Source of the DNA: Streptacidiphilus sp. 4-A2
GTDB taxonomy: Bacteria; Actinomycetota; Actinomycetes; Streptomycetales; Streptomycetaceae
Length of the DNA stretch: 64,000 nt
Direction: 5' to 3'
Assembly: GCA_014284505.1 (NCBI GenBank)
Contig: JAAFYY010000001.1
Coordinates: 1,302,001-1,366,000, forward strand
Notes under the pieces: model-generated
What the model saw: only the letters and a program-made list of their open reading frames with translations
Database searches by the model: none
Told to the model about the DNA's origin: nothing
Translations under genes and position numbers: made by a program
Shown here: positions 37,913 to 48,066 of the stretch, one piece after another
Layout of the letters: every line of letters starts with the position of its first letter
Numbering within the stretch: position 1 is the first letter of the stretch

Positions 37913-38767
37913 ATGGAAAATGATTCCGCAGCGGCCGCGGGCCACCGGCAGCTGTCCGCCCATGTCCGCGCGCATCTCCCGCAGCTGCGCGACGCCGAGG
38001 CCCGGGTCGCCCAGGTGGTGCTCGACCAGGGCGCGGAGCTGGTGCATCTGAGCGTCAGTGACGTCGCCGCGCTGGCGGGCACCGCGCCCTCCTCGGTGGT
38101 CCGCGCCTGCCAGCGGCTGGGGTTCCGCGGCTACCAGGAGCTGAAGATCGCCGCCGCCCGGCAGGCCCCGCGGCCCGAGCCCTCCGCCGAGAGCGACCCG
38201 GCGGCCCGGGCGCTGGACCACACCGTCCGCGCCGCGCGGCAGGTGATCGACGGGCTCGCCGAGACCGTCTCGGTGGCGCATCTGCGCTCCGCGGCGCAGA
38301 CCCTGCACGCGGCCTCGCGGGTGCTGGTGGTCGGGGCCGGGCTGTCCGGACCGGTCGCCCTGGACGCCGCCTACCGGCTGCGGGCGCTGGGCTGCGCGGT
38401 GGACGCGCCCGCCGACCCGATCACCCCAGCTGTCGGCCGGGCTGCTGCGGTCGACGGGGCCTGTCTGGCGATCAGTCACACCGGCGCGACCCGCAGCACG
38501 GTCGACGCCGCCCGGGAGGCCCGCCGCACCGGCTCCACCGTGGTCGCGCTGACCAGCTACGCGCACTCCCCGCTCAGCGGGACCAGTACCTGCACCCTGG
38601 TGGCCGGCAGTCAGGACCTGGTGCTCGGGCTGGAGGCGGTGGCCAGCCGGCTGGCGCATCTGGCGGTGGTGGACGCGCTGATGCTGACCCTGCTGGCGCT
38701 GCGCGGACCGCAGGCCGAGCGGGCGCTGGCGATGTCCCAGGACGCCACCGCCAACCACGCCTACTGA
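37913..38767 (+). CDS. RpiR/MurR family regulator
   Basis: RpiR-type regulator of 284 residues: an N-terminal helix-turn-helix (LSVSDVAALAGTAPSSVVRA, CQRLGFRGYQELKIAAARQA) and a C-terminal SIS sugar-phosphate domain (ASRVLVVGAGLSGPVALDAA, ACLAISHTGATRSTVDAARE). Between 38430 and 38455 two compensating indels scramble about eight residues. The ATG at 37913 has no ribosome site, fitting leaderless translation. Divergent from the EamA transporter across a perfect palindrome, so it probably represses itself and the transporter in response to a phosphosugar-like ligand. Confidence 0.9.
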   Translation: MENDSAAAAGHRQLSAHVRAHLPQLRDAEARVAQVVLDQGAELVHLSVSDVAALAGTAPSSVVRACQRLGFRGYQELKIAAARQAPRPEPSAESDPAARALDHTVRAARQVIDGLAETVSVAHLRSAAQTLHAASRVLVVGAGLSGPVALDAAYRLRALGCAVDAPADPITPAVGRAAAVDGACLAISHTGATRSTVDAAREARRTGSTVVALTSYAHSPLSGTSTCTLVAGSQDLVLGLEAVASRLAHLAVVDALMLTLLALRGPQAERALAMSQDATANHAY

Positions 38768-38846
38768 GCGGCGACCACCGGCCGGCACCGCCCGGAGCTG
38801 CGGAAACGGTTTGCCCGGGGCTCGGCGGCCATGGTGGAGTGAACGG

Positions 38847-39637
38847 ATGGACACGACAACAGACCAGGCGCGGCAGCTGCTCGCGGAGTTCGACCGCAGG
38901 ATCCGGCTGGAGGCCCGGCCGGAGGGCCCGGACGACACGGTCGAGCGGGTGGACGGGGTGATCCGGCACTGCTCGCCCGCCGGCGGCTGGAACGCCGTGA
39001 TCTGGTCCGACCTGGACGAGCAGGGCGCGGACGCGGCGATCGCCGCCCAGGTACGGCACTTCACCGGCCTCGGCCAGGACTTCGAGTGGAAGCTCTACGC
39101 CACGACCGCCCCGCCGACCTGGCTGCCCGGCTGCTGGCGGCCGGCTTCACCGCCGAGCCGGAGGAGGCGCTGATGATCGCGCCGGTGGCGGAGCAGGCGA
39201 TCGAGGTGAAGCCGCCGGAGGGCGTCCGGCTGGTCCCGGTGACCGACCGGGACGGGGTGCAGCTGGTGGCCGATGTCCATGAACAGGCCTTCGGCAAGGA
39301 CGGCAACCGGCACCGGGACCGGCTGCTCGCCCAGCTGGAGAAGTGCCCGGACACCACCTTCGTGGTGCTGGCGATGGCCGGTGACCGGCCGGTGTCGGCG
39401 GCCCGGATGGAGCTGATCCCGGGCACCGGCTTCGCCGGTCTGTGGGGCGGCGGCACCGTGGCCGAATGGCGCGGGCGCGGCATCTACCGGGCGCTGGTCG
39501 CCCACCGGGCCCAGATCGCGGCCGGGCTGGGCTACCGCTTCCTCCAGGTGGACGCCTCCGACGACAGCCGCCCGATCCTGCGGCGGCTGGGCTTCACCCA
39601 GGCCGGGAGCACCACCCCGTACAACTACGAGGTCTGA
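38847..39637 (+). CDS. GNAT acetyltransferase, two-part
   Basis: GNAT-fold protein of about 263 residues. The N-terminal half (LAEFDRRIRLEARPEGPDDT to QVRHFTGLGQDFEWKLYA) is a degenerate GNAT-like lobe; after a one-base loss near 39100 comes the catalytic half with VSAARMELIPGTGFAGLWGG, GTVAEWRGRGIYRALVAHRA (acetyl-CoA loop RGRGIY) and FLQVDASDDSRPILRRLGF. The ATG at 38847 follows GGAGTGAACGG. Such double-domain acetyltransferases are common in actinobacteria; substrate unknown. It follows the RpiR gene by 79 bases on the same strand. Confidence 0.87.
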
Positions 39638-39665
39638 AGCGGCACCGGCCCAGGACGCGGTAAAG

Positions 39666-39735
39666 GCCTGACACGCGGTGCCAGCCTGACACGCTAACGG
39701 CCCGACACGCGGTACCGGCCTGACGCGCGGCGCCG
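39666..39735. repeat. Imperfect 17-18 bp tandem repeat
   Basis: Four copies of a unit like GCCTGACACGCGGTACCG, starting at 39666, 39684, 39701 and 39718, in the gap between the acetyltransferase and the phosphatase. Each can form a small hairpin. It has no coding potential that I recognise. Confidence 0.75.
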
Positions 39736-39930
39736 GCCTGGGAGGGCAGCGGCCCGGGGCGGCGGCAGGCCGGCTTTCCCGGGCTGGGCCATCGGGGTGA
39801 GCCGGTGCGCGGAGGGCGCGCGGCCGGGTACACATCCTGTCCGCGCGCGGACCACGCGTGCCCGCCCGCGTGCCCTGGAGGGAGGAACCGTGGCGCCGAC
39901 CCGTCCGCCCGCCGCGGCGCGGGGCCCGCG

Positions 39931-41637
39931 ATGCTGAACGACGCCGGGGCAAACCCGTTCCAGGCCCTGCTGCGGCAGCTGCTGGACGGCACCTCCGCCG
40001 GGGTCACGGTGCTGGACACCGAGCTGCGCTACCGCTACGTCAACCCGACCCTGGCCCGGATGAACGGGCTGCCGCCCGCGGCGCACCTGGGCCGCAGCAT
40101 CAGCGAGGTGGTGCCCGGCGTCGACGCCCGCGAGGACGTGCTTCGCCAGGTCATGGCCGACGGGATCCCGCGCGAGGTGGTCTCCAGCGGGCACACCCGG
40201 GCCGACTCCGACCGCGAGCGGCGCTACTGGCACGGCGCCTACCACCGGCTGGAGGACGGCGGGCAGGTGACCGGGCTGGTCGGGATCCTGCTGGAGATCA
40301 CCGACGCCCGCGAGCAGCAGCACCGGCTGGAGCAGGCCCAGGCCCGGCTGGCGGTGCTGAACCACGCGGCCACCGTCATCGGCACCACCCTGGACATGGA
40401 CACCACCTGCGCCGAGCTGGCCGCCTTCCTGGTGCCCGGACTGGCCGACCTCGCCACCGTGGAGGTGATCCCGGCCGACCCCGGCGCCCAGCGCCGGCCG
40501 CCGCCGCACGGGGTCCTGCGGCTGCGCCGGGCGGCCATGCACGCGGTCCCGGAACTGGCGGAGCCGGCCCGGCTGTTCGGCCTCCCCGGCGACTATGTGG
40601 ACTACCAGCCGGGGTCGGCGATCCCGCGCTGTCTGGAGACCGGGCAGCCCATCGTGCAGAACCGGCTCACCGACGAGGACCTGAGCCACTCCGCGCCCAC
40701 CCCGGAGCGGGTGGCCGCCTACCGGGCCGCCGGGATCCACTCCGCGGTGCTGCTGCCGCTGTCCGCCCGCGGCGAGCCGGTCGGCACGCTGACCGTGATC
40801 CGCGCCGGGGACTCCCCCGCCTTCACCGACGAGGACGTGGTCGCCGCCCAGGACCTGGCCGGGCGCGCCGCGATCAGCCTGGACAACGCCAGCCGCTACA
40901 CCCGCGAGCACCACATCGCGCTGGAGCTGCAACGCGCGCTGCTCTCCGCCCCGAGCTGCCGCATCCGCTGCTGGACGTCCTCCGCTATCTGCCGTCCGGC
41001 ACCAGCGCCGTGGTCGGCGGCGACTGGTTCGACTGCGTGCCGCTGTCGGCGGACCGGACGCTGCTGGTGATCGGCGACGTGATGGGGCACGGGGTGGCGG
41101 CGGCGGTCGACATGAGCCACTACAGCGCGATGCTGCGGGCGATCGCCACCGAGAGCGTGCCCCCGCACGTACTGCTGGAGCGGATGGACCGGCTCACCGC
41201 GCGGCTGTCCGGCGAGCGCCCGGCCACCTGCCTGCTGGCGGTGGTCGACACCGGGCTGGGCCGGGCGACGTACGCCAGCGCCGGGCACCTGCCACCGGCC
41301 CTGCTGGACCGGCACAACCGTGCCCGGCTGCTGGAGGACGTGCCGACCGGGCCGCCGCTGGGCACCGGGATGGGCGGCTACGGCTCCCGCTCGTACCCGT
41401 GCGCGCCCGGGGACACCCTGCTGCTGTACACCGACGGCCTGGTGGAGCGGCGCGGCGAGGACATCGACTGCTCGCTGCGGCGGCTCGCCGGACTGCGGCT
41501 GCCCCGCTCCGCCACGATCGACCAGGTGCTGGACGAGCTGCTGGACCAGCTGGTGGCGTCCGGTGTGGACGCCGAGGACGACGTCGCGCTGCTGGCCGCC
41601 CGCATCCGGTCGGCCCCGGGGTCCGCCGGCCACCCGC

Positions 41638-41648
<11 letters not shown>
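39931..41648 (+). CDS. PAS-GAF-PP2C (SpoIIE-type) phosphatase
   Basis: Signalling Ser/Thr phosphatase of about 573 residues, soluble. PAS domain at residues 10-125 ([20 protein letters not shown]), GAF domain at 135-330 ([20 protein letters not shown]), then after a one-base loss near 40960 the SpoIIE-type PP2C domain: [20 protein letters not shown] and [17 protein letters not shown] with metal-binding Asp residues, [30 protein letters not shown] and DDVALLAAR. The ATG at 39931 follows a GC-rich leader. Such proteins dephosphorylate anti-sigma-factor antagonists in stress responses. No anti-sigma kinase domain is fused, unlike many Streptomyces relatives. Its stop overlaps the end of lpd. Confidence 0.92.
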
Positions 41649-43044
<1,396 letters not shown>

Positions 43045-43224
43045 GATCCGAACGATAGGCAGTGCCCGGGGGTCCACGCGCGGTGCATCAGCCAAGCGTG
43101 CGCGCCGTCACATCCCGGGCGCGCTCGCCCGCGCCGTCGGCGGGGCGGCGTGCGAGACTCGTCCCAGGTGAACGGCCGGCGCCCGGAGCCCGGCAGCGGA
43201 GCGCCCGCGGCGCACAGCCTGCGG

Positions 43225-43336
43225 CCCACAGGCTCGGGCACAGCAGGCTCGGGCACACGGAGTCGGGCACACGGGCTCGGGCACAGCAGGCTCGGGCACG
43301 CGGGCTCCGGTACACAGAGAGTCCGGCACACAGAGA
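43225..43336. repeat. GC-rich tandem repeat ahead of the VOC gene
   Basis: About seven imperfect 14-17-base copies centred on GCTCGGGCACA fill the gap between lpd and the VOC gene and end ten bases before the ATG at 43346. They form the 5' leader of the VOC gene. No coding frame is evident, though the frame is open. Confidence 0.75.
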
Positions 43337-43345
43337 GGGAGAGCC

Positions 43346-43825
43346 ATGGTTCCCGCACCGGACCCGGCTGCGTCCGACCCACATGCCGCGGCCGGCCCGC
43401 CGAGCGCGTCCGGCGGCGCCATGCGGCTGAACTCGGTGGTGATCTACGTGTTCGAGCTCCAGGAGTCGGTCGACTTCTACCGGGAGCTGCTGGGTCTTGA
43501 GGTGACGGTGGAGAACCCGACCGCCGCGCTGCTGGTGGGCGGTGACGGCTCCCAGCTGTACCTGCGCTCGGTGGGGCCGCGCGCCCCGCACGCCATCGGC
43601 GGCATCGGCGTGCAGTGCTCGGTGTGGACCGCCCCGAACGAGGCCGGGCTGAACCGCTGCGAACAGGTGCTGAAGCGGCTGAACGCCCACACCACCACCC
43701 ATGTGGCCGAAGGCTTCTCCTGGGTGGAGGGCCGTGATCCGAACGGGGTGCCGGTGATGGTGTCCCACCCCGGCCCCGGACAGGCGATCCGGCACCAGAT
43801 CATCTCCCGGATCTACGCCTGGTAG
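43346..43825 (+). CDS. VOC (glyoxalase/bleomycin-resistance-fold) protein
   Basis: Intact 159-residue vicinal-oxygen-chelate protein. A 25-residue Pro/Ala-rich start is followed by the fold: MRLNSVVIYVFELQESVDFY, RELLGLEVTVENPTAALLVG, and the C-terminal GFSWVEGRDPNGVPVMVSHP. Metal ligand positions are not complete, so it may bind rather than transform a ligand. The ATG at 43346 follows GAGGGAGAGCC. The core could also start at the internal MRLNS. Function unknown. Confidence 0.82.
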   Translation: MVPAPDPAASDPHAAAGPPSASGGAMRLNSVVIYVFELQESVDFYRELLGLEVTVENPTAALLVGGDGSQLYLRSVGPRAPHAIGGIGVQCSVWTAPNEAGLNRCEQVLKRLNAHTTTHVAEGFSWVEGRDPNGVPVMVSHPGPGQAIRHQIISRIYAW

Positions 43826-43872
43826 CGGCCGGGCGGCCGCGGGGCCCGGCGCAAGAGCGTGTGCGCACTCAT

Positions 43873-43901
43873 GCACCTGCCTGCGTATGCTGTGCAGGTG
43901 C
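43873..43901. promoter_or_regulatory. Promoter and operator of the first ArsR gene
   Basis: GCACCTGC (43873-43880) and GCAGGTGC (43894-43901) are perfect 8-base arms around 13 bases that contain TATGCT (43886-43891), a -10 box six bases ahead of the GTG at 43898. The arrangement fits autorepression of a leaderless ArsR transcript. Confidence 0.6.
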
Positions 43902-44212
43902 GTGACGAGAGCGAACGACTGGCTGCGGCCGCCGAGATACTCGGCCTGCTCGCCGACCGCACCAGGCTGGCCCTGCTGCTCCGGCTCTCCGAGGGCGAGG
44001 CGGATGTGACCACCCTGGTCGAGGCCAGCGGCGTGGCCCGCCCCTCGGTGAGCCAGCACCTGGCCAGGCTCCGGCTGGCCGGGCTGGTCGGCACCCGCAA
44101 GGAGGGGCGGCGCGTGGTCTACTCGCTGCGGCACGGACATCTGCGCCGCCTGGTGGACGAGGCGCTCAATGTGGCCGATCACCAGTTGGGCATGCTGCCG
44201 CCGCACGACTGA
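43898..44212 (+). CDS. ArsR/SmtB family metal-type repressor
   Basis: Repressor of 104 residues from the GTG at 43898, which I prefer because a -10 box lies six bases upstream; an ATG at 43871 would lie inside the operator. The winged helix reads EILGLLADRTRLALLLRLSE, GVARPSVSQHLARLRLAGLV and TRKEGRRVVYSLRHGHLRRL. The last helix LVDEALNVADHQLGMLPPHD has the Asp/His spacing of alpha5-type metal sensors such as NmtR and KmtR. Probably senses Zn, Ni or Co; the P-type ATPase two genes downstream on the other strand is a possible target. Confidence 0.88.
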   Translation: MRDESERLAAAAEILGLLADRTRLALLLRLSEGEADVTTLVEASGVARPSVSQHLARLRLAGLVGTRKEGRRVVYSLRHGHLRRLVDEALNVADHQLGMLPPHD

Positions 44213-44224
44213 CACCGTCCACCG

Positions 44225-44250
44225 TTCAGGCCGATATATCGCGCCCTGAA
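44225..44250. promoter_or_regulatory. Palindromic element TTCAGG...CCTGAA
   Basis: TTCAGG (44225-44230) and CCTGAA (44245-44250) flank the perfect palindrome CGATATATCG (44232-44241). It starts 13 bases after the ArsR stop and 80 bases before the next start. It is either a terminator or a repressor site; its AT-rich centre favours protein binding. Confidence 0.4.
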
Positions 44251-44329
44251 TTTCCGATCCTCATACGAACTGACATGGTGTCAAGGGAGGCGACTCCCCC
44301 ATTCTCCATGCCCCACGAGAGGAACGGAC

Positions 44330-44700
44330 ATGACCAAGCCCCACTGGCACCGGCCTGGCCGGCGCCGCATTCGGCCGCGGCCCACTGTCGCATTCGGCCT
44401 GCCGGCGCCGATCCGGCCGCGGCCGAGATCGACGGCGGCCATGACGGCTCGGTATTCCTGGCGGTCTCGCACGACGGCGGAGTACTGCACGACGCCACCG
44501 TCTCCACCGACAGCCATTTCGCGATCGACCGGTTCAGCGTCGAAGGGCCCGGCCTGGAGGATGTGCCGGACCACGACGGCGCCGCCGGGATCTGGCGGTT
44601 CGACCTGATCGGCCACGAGGTCTCGTCCGGCTCGGTGGTCTGCGGCGAGGGCTTCCAGGCCGGGCGGTCCATCGGCCGCTCCTGCGTGACCATCCGCTGA
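44330..44700 (+). CDS. Small protein of unknown function
   Basis: I do not recognise this protein. From the ATG at 44330, which follows GAGAGGAACGGAC, it starts MTKPHWHRPGRR; a frame break between 44390 and 44430 leads to a well-formed C-terminal part with SVFLAVSHDGGVLHDATVST, DSHFAIDRFSVEGPGLEDVP and RFDLIGHEVSSGSVVCGEGF, ending SIGRSCVTIR. No membrane segment, signal peptide or metal motif is obvious. It lies between the metal-type ArsR gene and the P-type ATPase and has its own likely promoter after the palindrome at 44225. Confidence 0.5.
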
Positions 44701-44740
44701 CAACTCCGGGCCGGACCCGGGCCGCCCAGCCATCGCCCGG

Positions 44741-44820
44741 CCCGGCCCGGCTCAGGCTGGCTCAGCTCAGCCCGGCCCGGCTCAGGTCGGCTCAGGCCGG
44801 CCCGGCCCGGCTCAGGCCGG
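44741..44820. repeat. 30-bp tandem repeat at the ATPase gene end
   Basis: Units begin CCCGGCCCGGCTCAGG at 44741, 44771 and 44801, giving 2.7 copies of a 30-base repeat. The array runs into the stop codon of the P-type ATPase gene (44812-44814), so copy-number change could alter that protein's C-terminus. Confidence 0.8.
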
Positions 44821-47581
44821 GCGGACCAGTCGGCGGCCCAGCGCCTTGACCGCCAGCGTGACCACGGCGTACCCGGCGAGCAGCGCGCCGAGCAGCGGCA
44901 GCCAGGCGGCCGGGGGCAGCCCAGGCCCAGCGGCGCGGCCAGCGGGGACCACGGCAGCAGCAGGCCCACCGCCAGCAGCCCGGCACTGCCGAGCCAGACC
45001 GGCCAGGCGGCCCGGCGCCCGCCGCGCAGCAGATGCATCGCCAGCGCCTGGGTGGCCAGGTTCTCGGTGAACCACCCGGCCCGGAAGGCCGCCTGGGCGG
45101 CCGGGTCGTGCTGGTGCCCGGTGAGCCGGCTGAGGACCGCGAAGGTGGCCAGGTCGGTCAGGGTGTTCAGCACGCCGAAGCAGAGCACGAAGCGGATGGT
45201 GCCGCGGCGGTTGAAGCCCCGCGGGGTCCACCGGTTCCCGCCGCCGCCCGCGCCGCCCGGCCGGGCGGCGGCCGCCGGGCGGGCCGGGCGGGCCGGGCGG
45301 GCCGGGCGGGCCGGACGGGCGAAGGCCAGGGTGAGCTGGGCCAGGTCGAAGCAGAGGTTCTGCACCAGGATCTGGCCCGGCAGCATCGGCAGGAACGGCA
45401 GCAGCACACTGGCGGCGATCATGGACAGGGCGTTGCCGAGGTTGGAGGACACCGCGATCCGCAGGTAGTCGCCGATGGTGCCGACCGCGCCGCGGCCGAT
45501 CCGGACCCCCTCGCCGAGCGCGGTCAGGTCCTTGCGGGCGAGAACGGCGTCCGCCGCCGCGCGGGCCGCCGGGACCGCCTGCTCCGGGCAGATCCCCAGA
45601 TCGGCCGCGACCAGGGCGGGGACGTCGTTGACGCCGTCGCCGAGGAAGCCCACGGTGTGCCCGGAACGGCGCAGCGCGTCCACCACCCGGGCCTTGTGGC
45701 GGGGTGTCATCCGGGCGAACAGGGTGGTCCGGTCGGCGAGGCCGGCCAGCTCCGCGTCGTCCAGGGCGTCGGTGTCCGCGCCGAGGACGCCGGTGCCCGG
45801 GTCCAGGCCCAGGTCGCGGCAGATCCGGGCGGCCACCGCCGGGTGGTCGCCGGTGACCACGACCACGCGCACCCCCTGCCCGGCCAGGTCGGCCAGGGCG
45901 GCGGCGGCCGTGGGCACGGGTTCGTCGCGGACGCCGACAAAGCCCAGCAGGGTCAGCCCCCGCTCGTCGTCGTCGCCGTACGGGCGCGGCCGGGCGCGGC
46001 GGTGGGCGCGGGCCACGGCCAGCAGGCTGACGCCGTCCTCGGCGCAGGCGTCGACCAGGCCGCGCAGCCGGTCCAGCGCGGGCCGGTCCAGCGCGGTCTC
46101 GGCGCCGCCGACCCGGATCCGGGCGCAGCGGGCCAGCACCTCCTCCGGGGCGCCCTTGGTGACCAGGGTGTGCCCGGCGCGCCCGGGGCCGGGCAGGACC
46201 GCGGTGGCCCGGCGCCGGGCCGGGGTGAACGGGAGCGTGGCGACCGGCTCCAGGGTCTCCTGGTCGAGCGGCAGCCCCAGCCGGACGGCGGCGTCCAGCA
46301 CCGCCTCGTCCACCGGGTCGCCGGAGGTGCCCTCGGCGTCCAGCAGGCAGGCCAGGCTGTTGACGGCGGCCCAGTAGAGCGGCCCCTGGTCCGGCTCGCC
46401 GTCCGGGTCGAGCTGGCAGGAGACGCTGGGGCGGCCCCGGGTGAGGGTGCCGGTCTTGTCGGTGCACAGCAGGTCCATCGCGCCCAGGTCGTGCACCGCG
46501 GGCAGCCGCTTGGCCACGATCCTGGCCCGGCCGAGCAGCGCGCTGCCCCGGGCCAGGGCGCTGCTGACCACCACCGGCAGCATCTCCGGGGTGAGTCCGA
46601 CCGCGACCGGCACGGCCAGCACCACCAGCTCCAGGCCCCGGCCGCGCACCAGCGCGTTGACGCCGAGCAGGGCCAGCGCGGCGAGCAGCATGAACCAGAT
46701 CAGGGTGCGCGCCGTGGTCGCGGCCTCGCGGTGGAAGGCGCTGGTCCGGCCGCCGCCGGTGGCCGGGGTCCGGGCCGCGCCGTAGTGCGTGCGGGCACCG
46801 GTGGCCAGCACCACGGCGGAGCCGGTGCCGGAGGTGACGGTGCTGCCGAGGAAGCACAGCTGGGGCCGGTCGAACAGGTCCACGCCGCCGGGCTGCCGGG
46901 GGCCGTCGCTCCCGGGGTACCTGGCGGCCGGGGCGGACTCGCCGGTGAGCGCGGCCTGGCTGACGGTCAGCCCGTCGGCGCGCAGCACCCGCAGGTCGGC
47001 CGGGACCTGGTCGCCGGGGTTCAGCAGCACGATGTCGCCGGGAACCAGCTGCTGTACCGGCAGCTCCCGCTCGACCGGCGTGCCGCCGGGGACCGCGCGC
47101 GCAGCACGGTGGCGGTGGTGGCGGGCAGGGCCGCGAGCGCCGCGGCGGCGCGGTCGGAGCGGCGTTCGGTGTGGAACCGCAGCAGGCAGCTGACCGCCGC
47201 CAGCACGGCGACCACACCGGCGGTGCCGAGCGAGCCGACCGCCGCGGACGCCGCCGCGAGTACCACCAGGACCAGGGTGAACGGGTCGTGCAGGGTGGCC
47301 GCGACCCGGCTGCGGCGGCTGGGGCGCGGCTCGGGCACGGTGTTGTCGCCGAAGCGGGCGAGGCGCGCGTCGGCCTCGTCCTCGGTCAGCCCGCGCGGGG
47401 CGGTTTCCAGGCGGCGCAGCAGTTGCAGCTCGCCCATGGCGGCGAGCTCGGCGAGCCGCACGGCGGGGGCCCGGCCGTCCCCGGGGGCGGGCCGGTCCGC
47501 GGGGCCGGGGTGGTGCCGGACGTCGCGCGCACCGGCCGGGCCGGGGGTGCGGACGCGGGCGGGGTCAGGCCCCCAGGCCAT
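44812..47581 (-). CDS. P-type ATPase, magnesium-import type
   Basis: P-IIIB-like (MgtA/MgtB) cation ATPase of about 922 residues. N-terminal cation-ATPase domain (LQLLRRLETAPRGLTEDEAD), actuator ALTGESAPAARY, phosphorylation motif LLCTDKTGTLTRGRPS, nucleotide region VTKGAPEEVLARCARIR, hinge TGDHPAVAARICRDLGLD and VGFLGDGVNDVPALVAADLG. The membrane part includes ILVQNLCFDLAQLTLAF, which fits MgtA. A cytoplasmic loop is expanded by (Ala-Arg-Pro)n. One-base losses lie near 47100 and 44922. The ATG at 47581 overlaps the preceding ArsR gene by 17 bases, so the two form an operon. Mg is the family substrate, though ArsR control would suit another metal. Confidence 0.9.
45275..45319. repeat. 9-bp in-frame repeat inside the P-type ATPase
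   Basis: Five copies of CCGGGCGGG (last one CCGGACGGG) start at 45275, 45284, 45293, 45302 and 45311 and encode a run of Ala-Arg-Pro in a loop between membrane helices. The 9-base unit keeps the frame when copies are gained or lost. Confidence 0.8.
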
Positions 47582-47921
47582 GCCGGGCCCGGCTGTCGGC
47601 GGCGGCCCGGTCGGCGGCCAGGTGGGCGAACATCAGCTGCACGACCGACACCAGATTCGGGTCGTCGACCACATAGACCCGGCGGCGGCCCTGCTGATGG
47701 GAGCGGACCAGCCCGGCCAGCTTCAGCTTGGCCAGGTGCTGGCTGACGGTGGGCATGGGCGCGCCCACCCGCTCGGCGAGGCCGCCGACATCGCACTCGC
47801 CGTGCGAGAGCACCCAGACGATGTGCAGTCGCAACGCCGAGGCGAGCATTCCGAAGAGACCCGCCGCCTCCTGGATGCGGTCCGCCGGCAGTTCGCCGGT
47901 CCCACCGCTGGCCCCTGCCAT
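47565..47921 (-). CDS. ArsR family repressor, operon-linked to the P-type ATPase
   Basis: Repressor of 118 residues, first gene of a two-gene operon with the P-type ATPase. The winged helix is AAGLFGMLASALRLHIVWVL, GECDVGGLAERVGAPMPTVS, QHLAKLKLAGLVRSHQQGRR and RVYVVDDPNLVSVVQLMF. A single Cys (ECDV) sits at the alpha3-type sensor position and His follows in the last helix. The ATG at 47921 has AGGAGG nine bases upstream; an in-frame start 23 residues earlier is less likely. It would repress its own operon and release on binding metal. It resembles the ArsR gene at 43898 only in the general fold. Confidence 0.88.
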   Translation of the reverse strand: MAGASGGTGELPADRIQEAAGLFGMLASALRLHIVWVLSHGECDVGGLAERVGAPMPTVSQHLAKLKLAGLVRSHQQGRRRVYVVDDPNLVSVVQLMFAHLAADRAAADSRARHGLGA

Positions 47922-48066
47922 CTCCGGCCTCCTGCCTCCTGTGCTGCCGCCCGGGACAGCGTCCCTGATTCGGCCCGGACGTGCAAACACGCGCGGCGGC
48001 CCAGGGCCCGGGTCCCGGTCGGTGCTGTCAGCCGGTGCGCTCGGGCGGTGCGCTCGGTTGACGCTC

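Noticed and set aside
43273..43282. Coding leader peptide in the repeat before the VOC gene
   Set aside because: The frame is open only because the repeat lacks stop codons; no start with a ribosome site.
43225..43336. CRISPR array
   Set aside because: Units are 14-17 bases, imperfect and contiguous, with no spacers and no cas genes.
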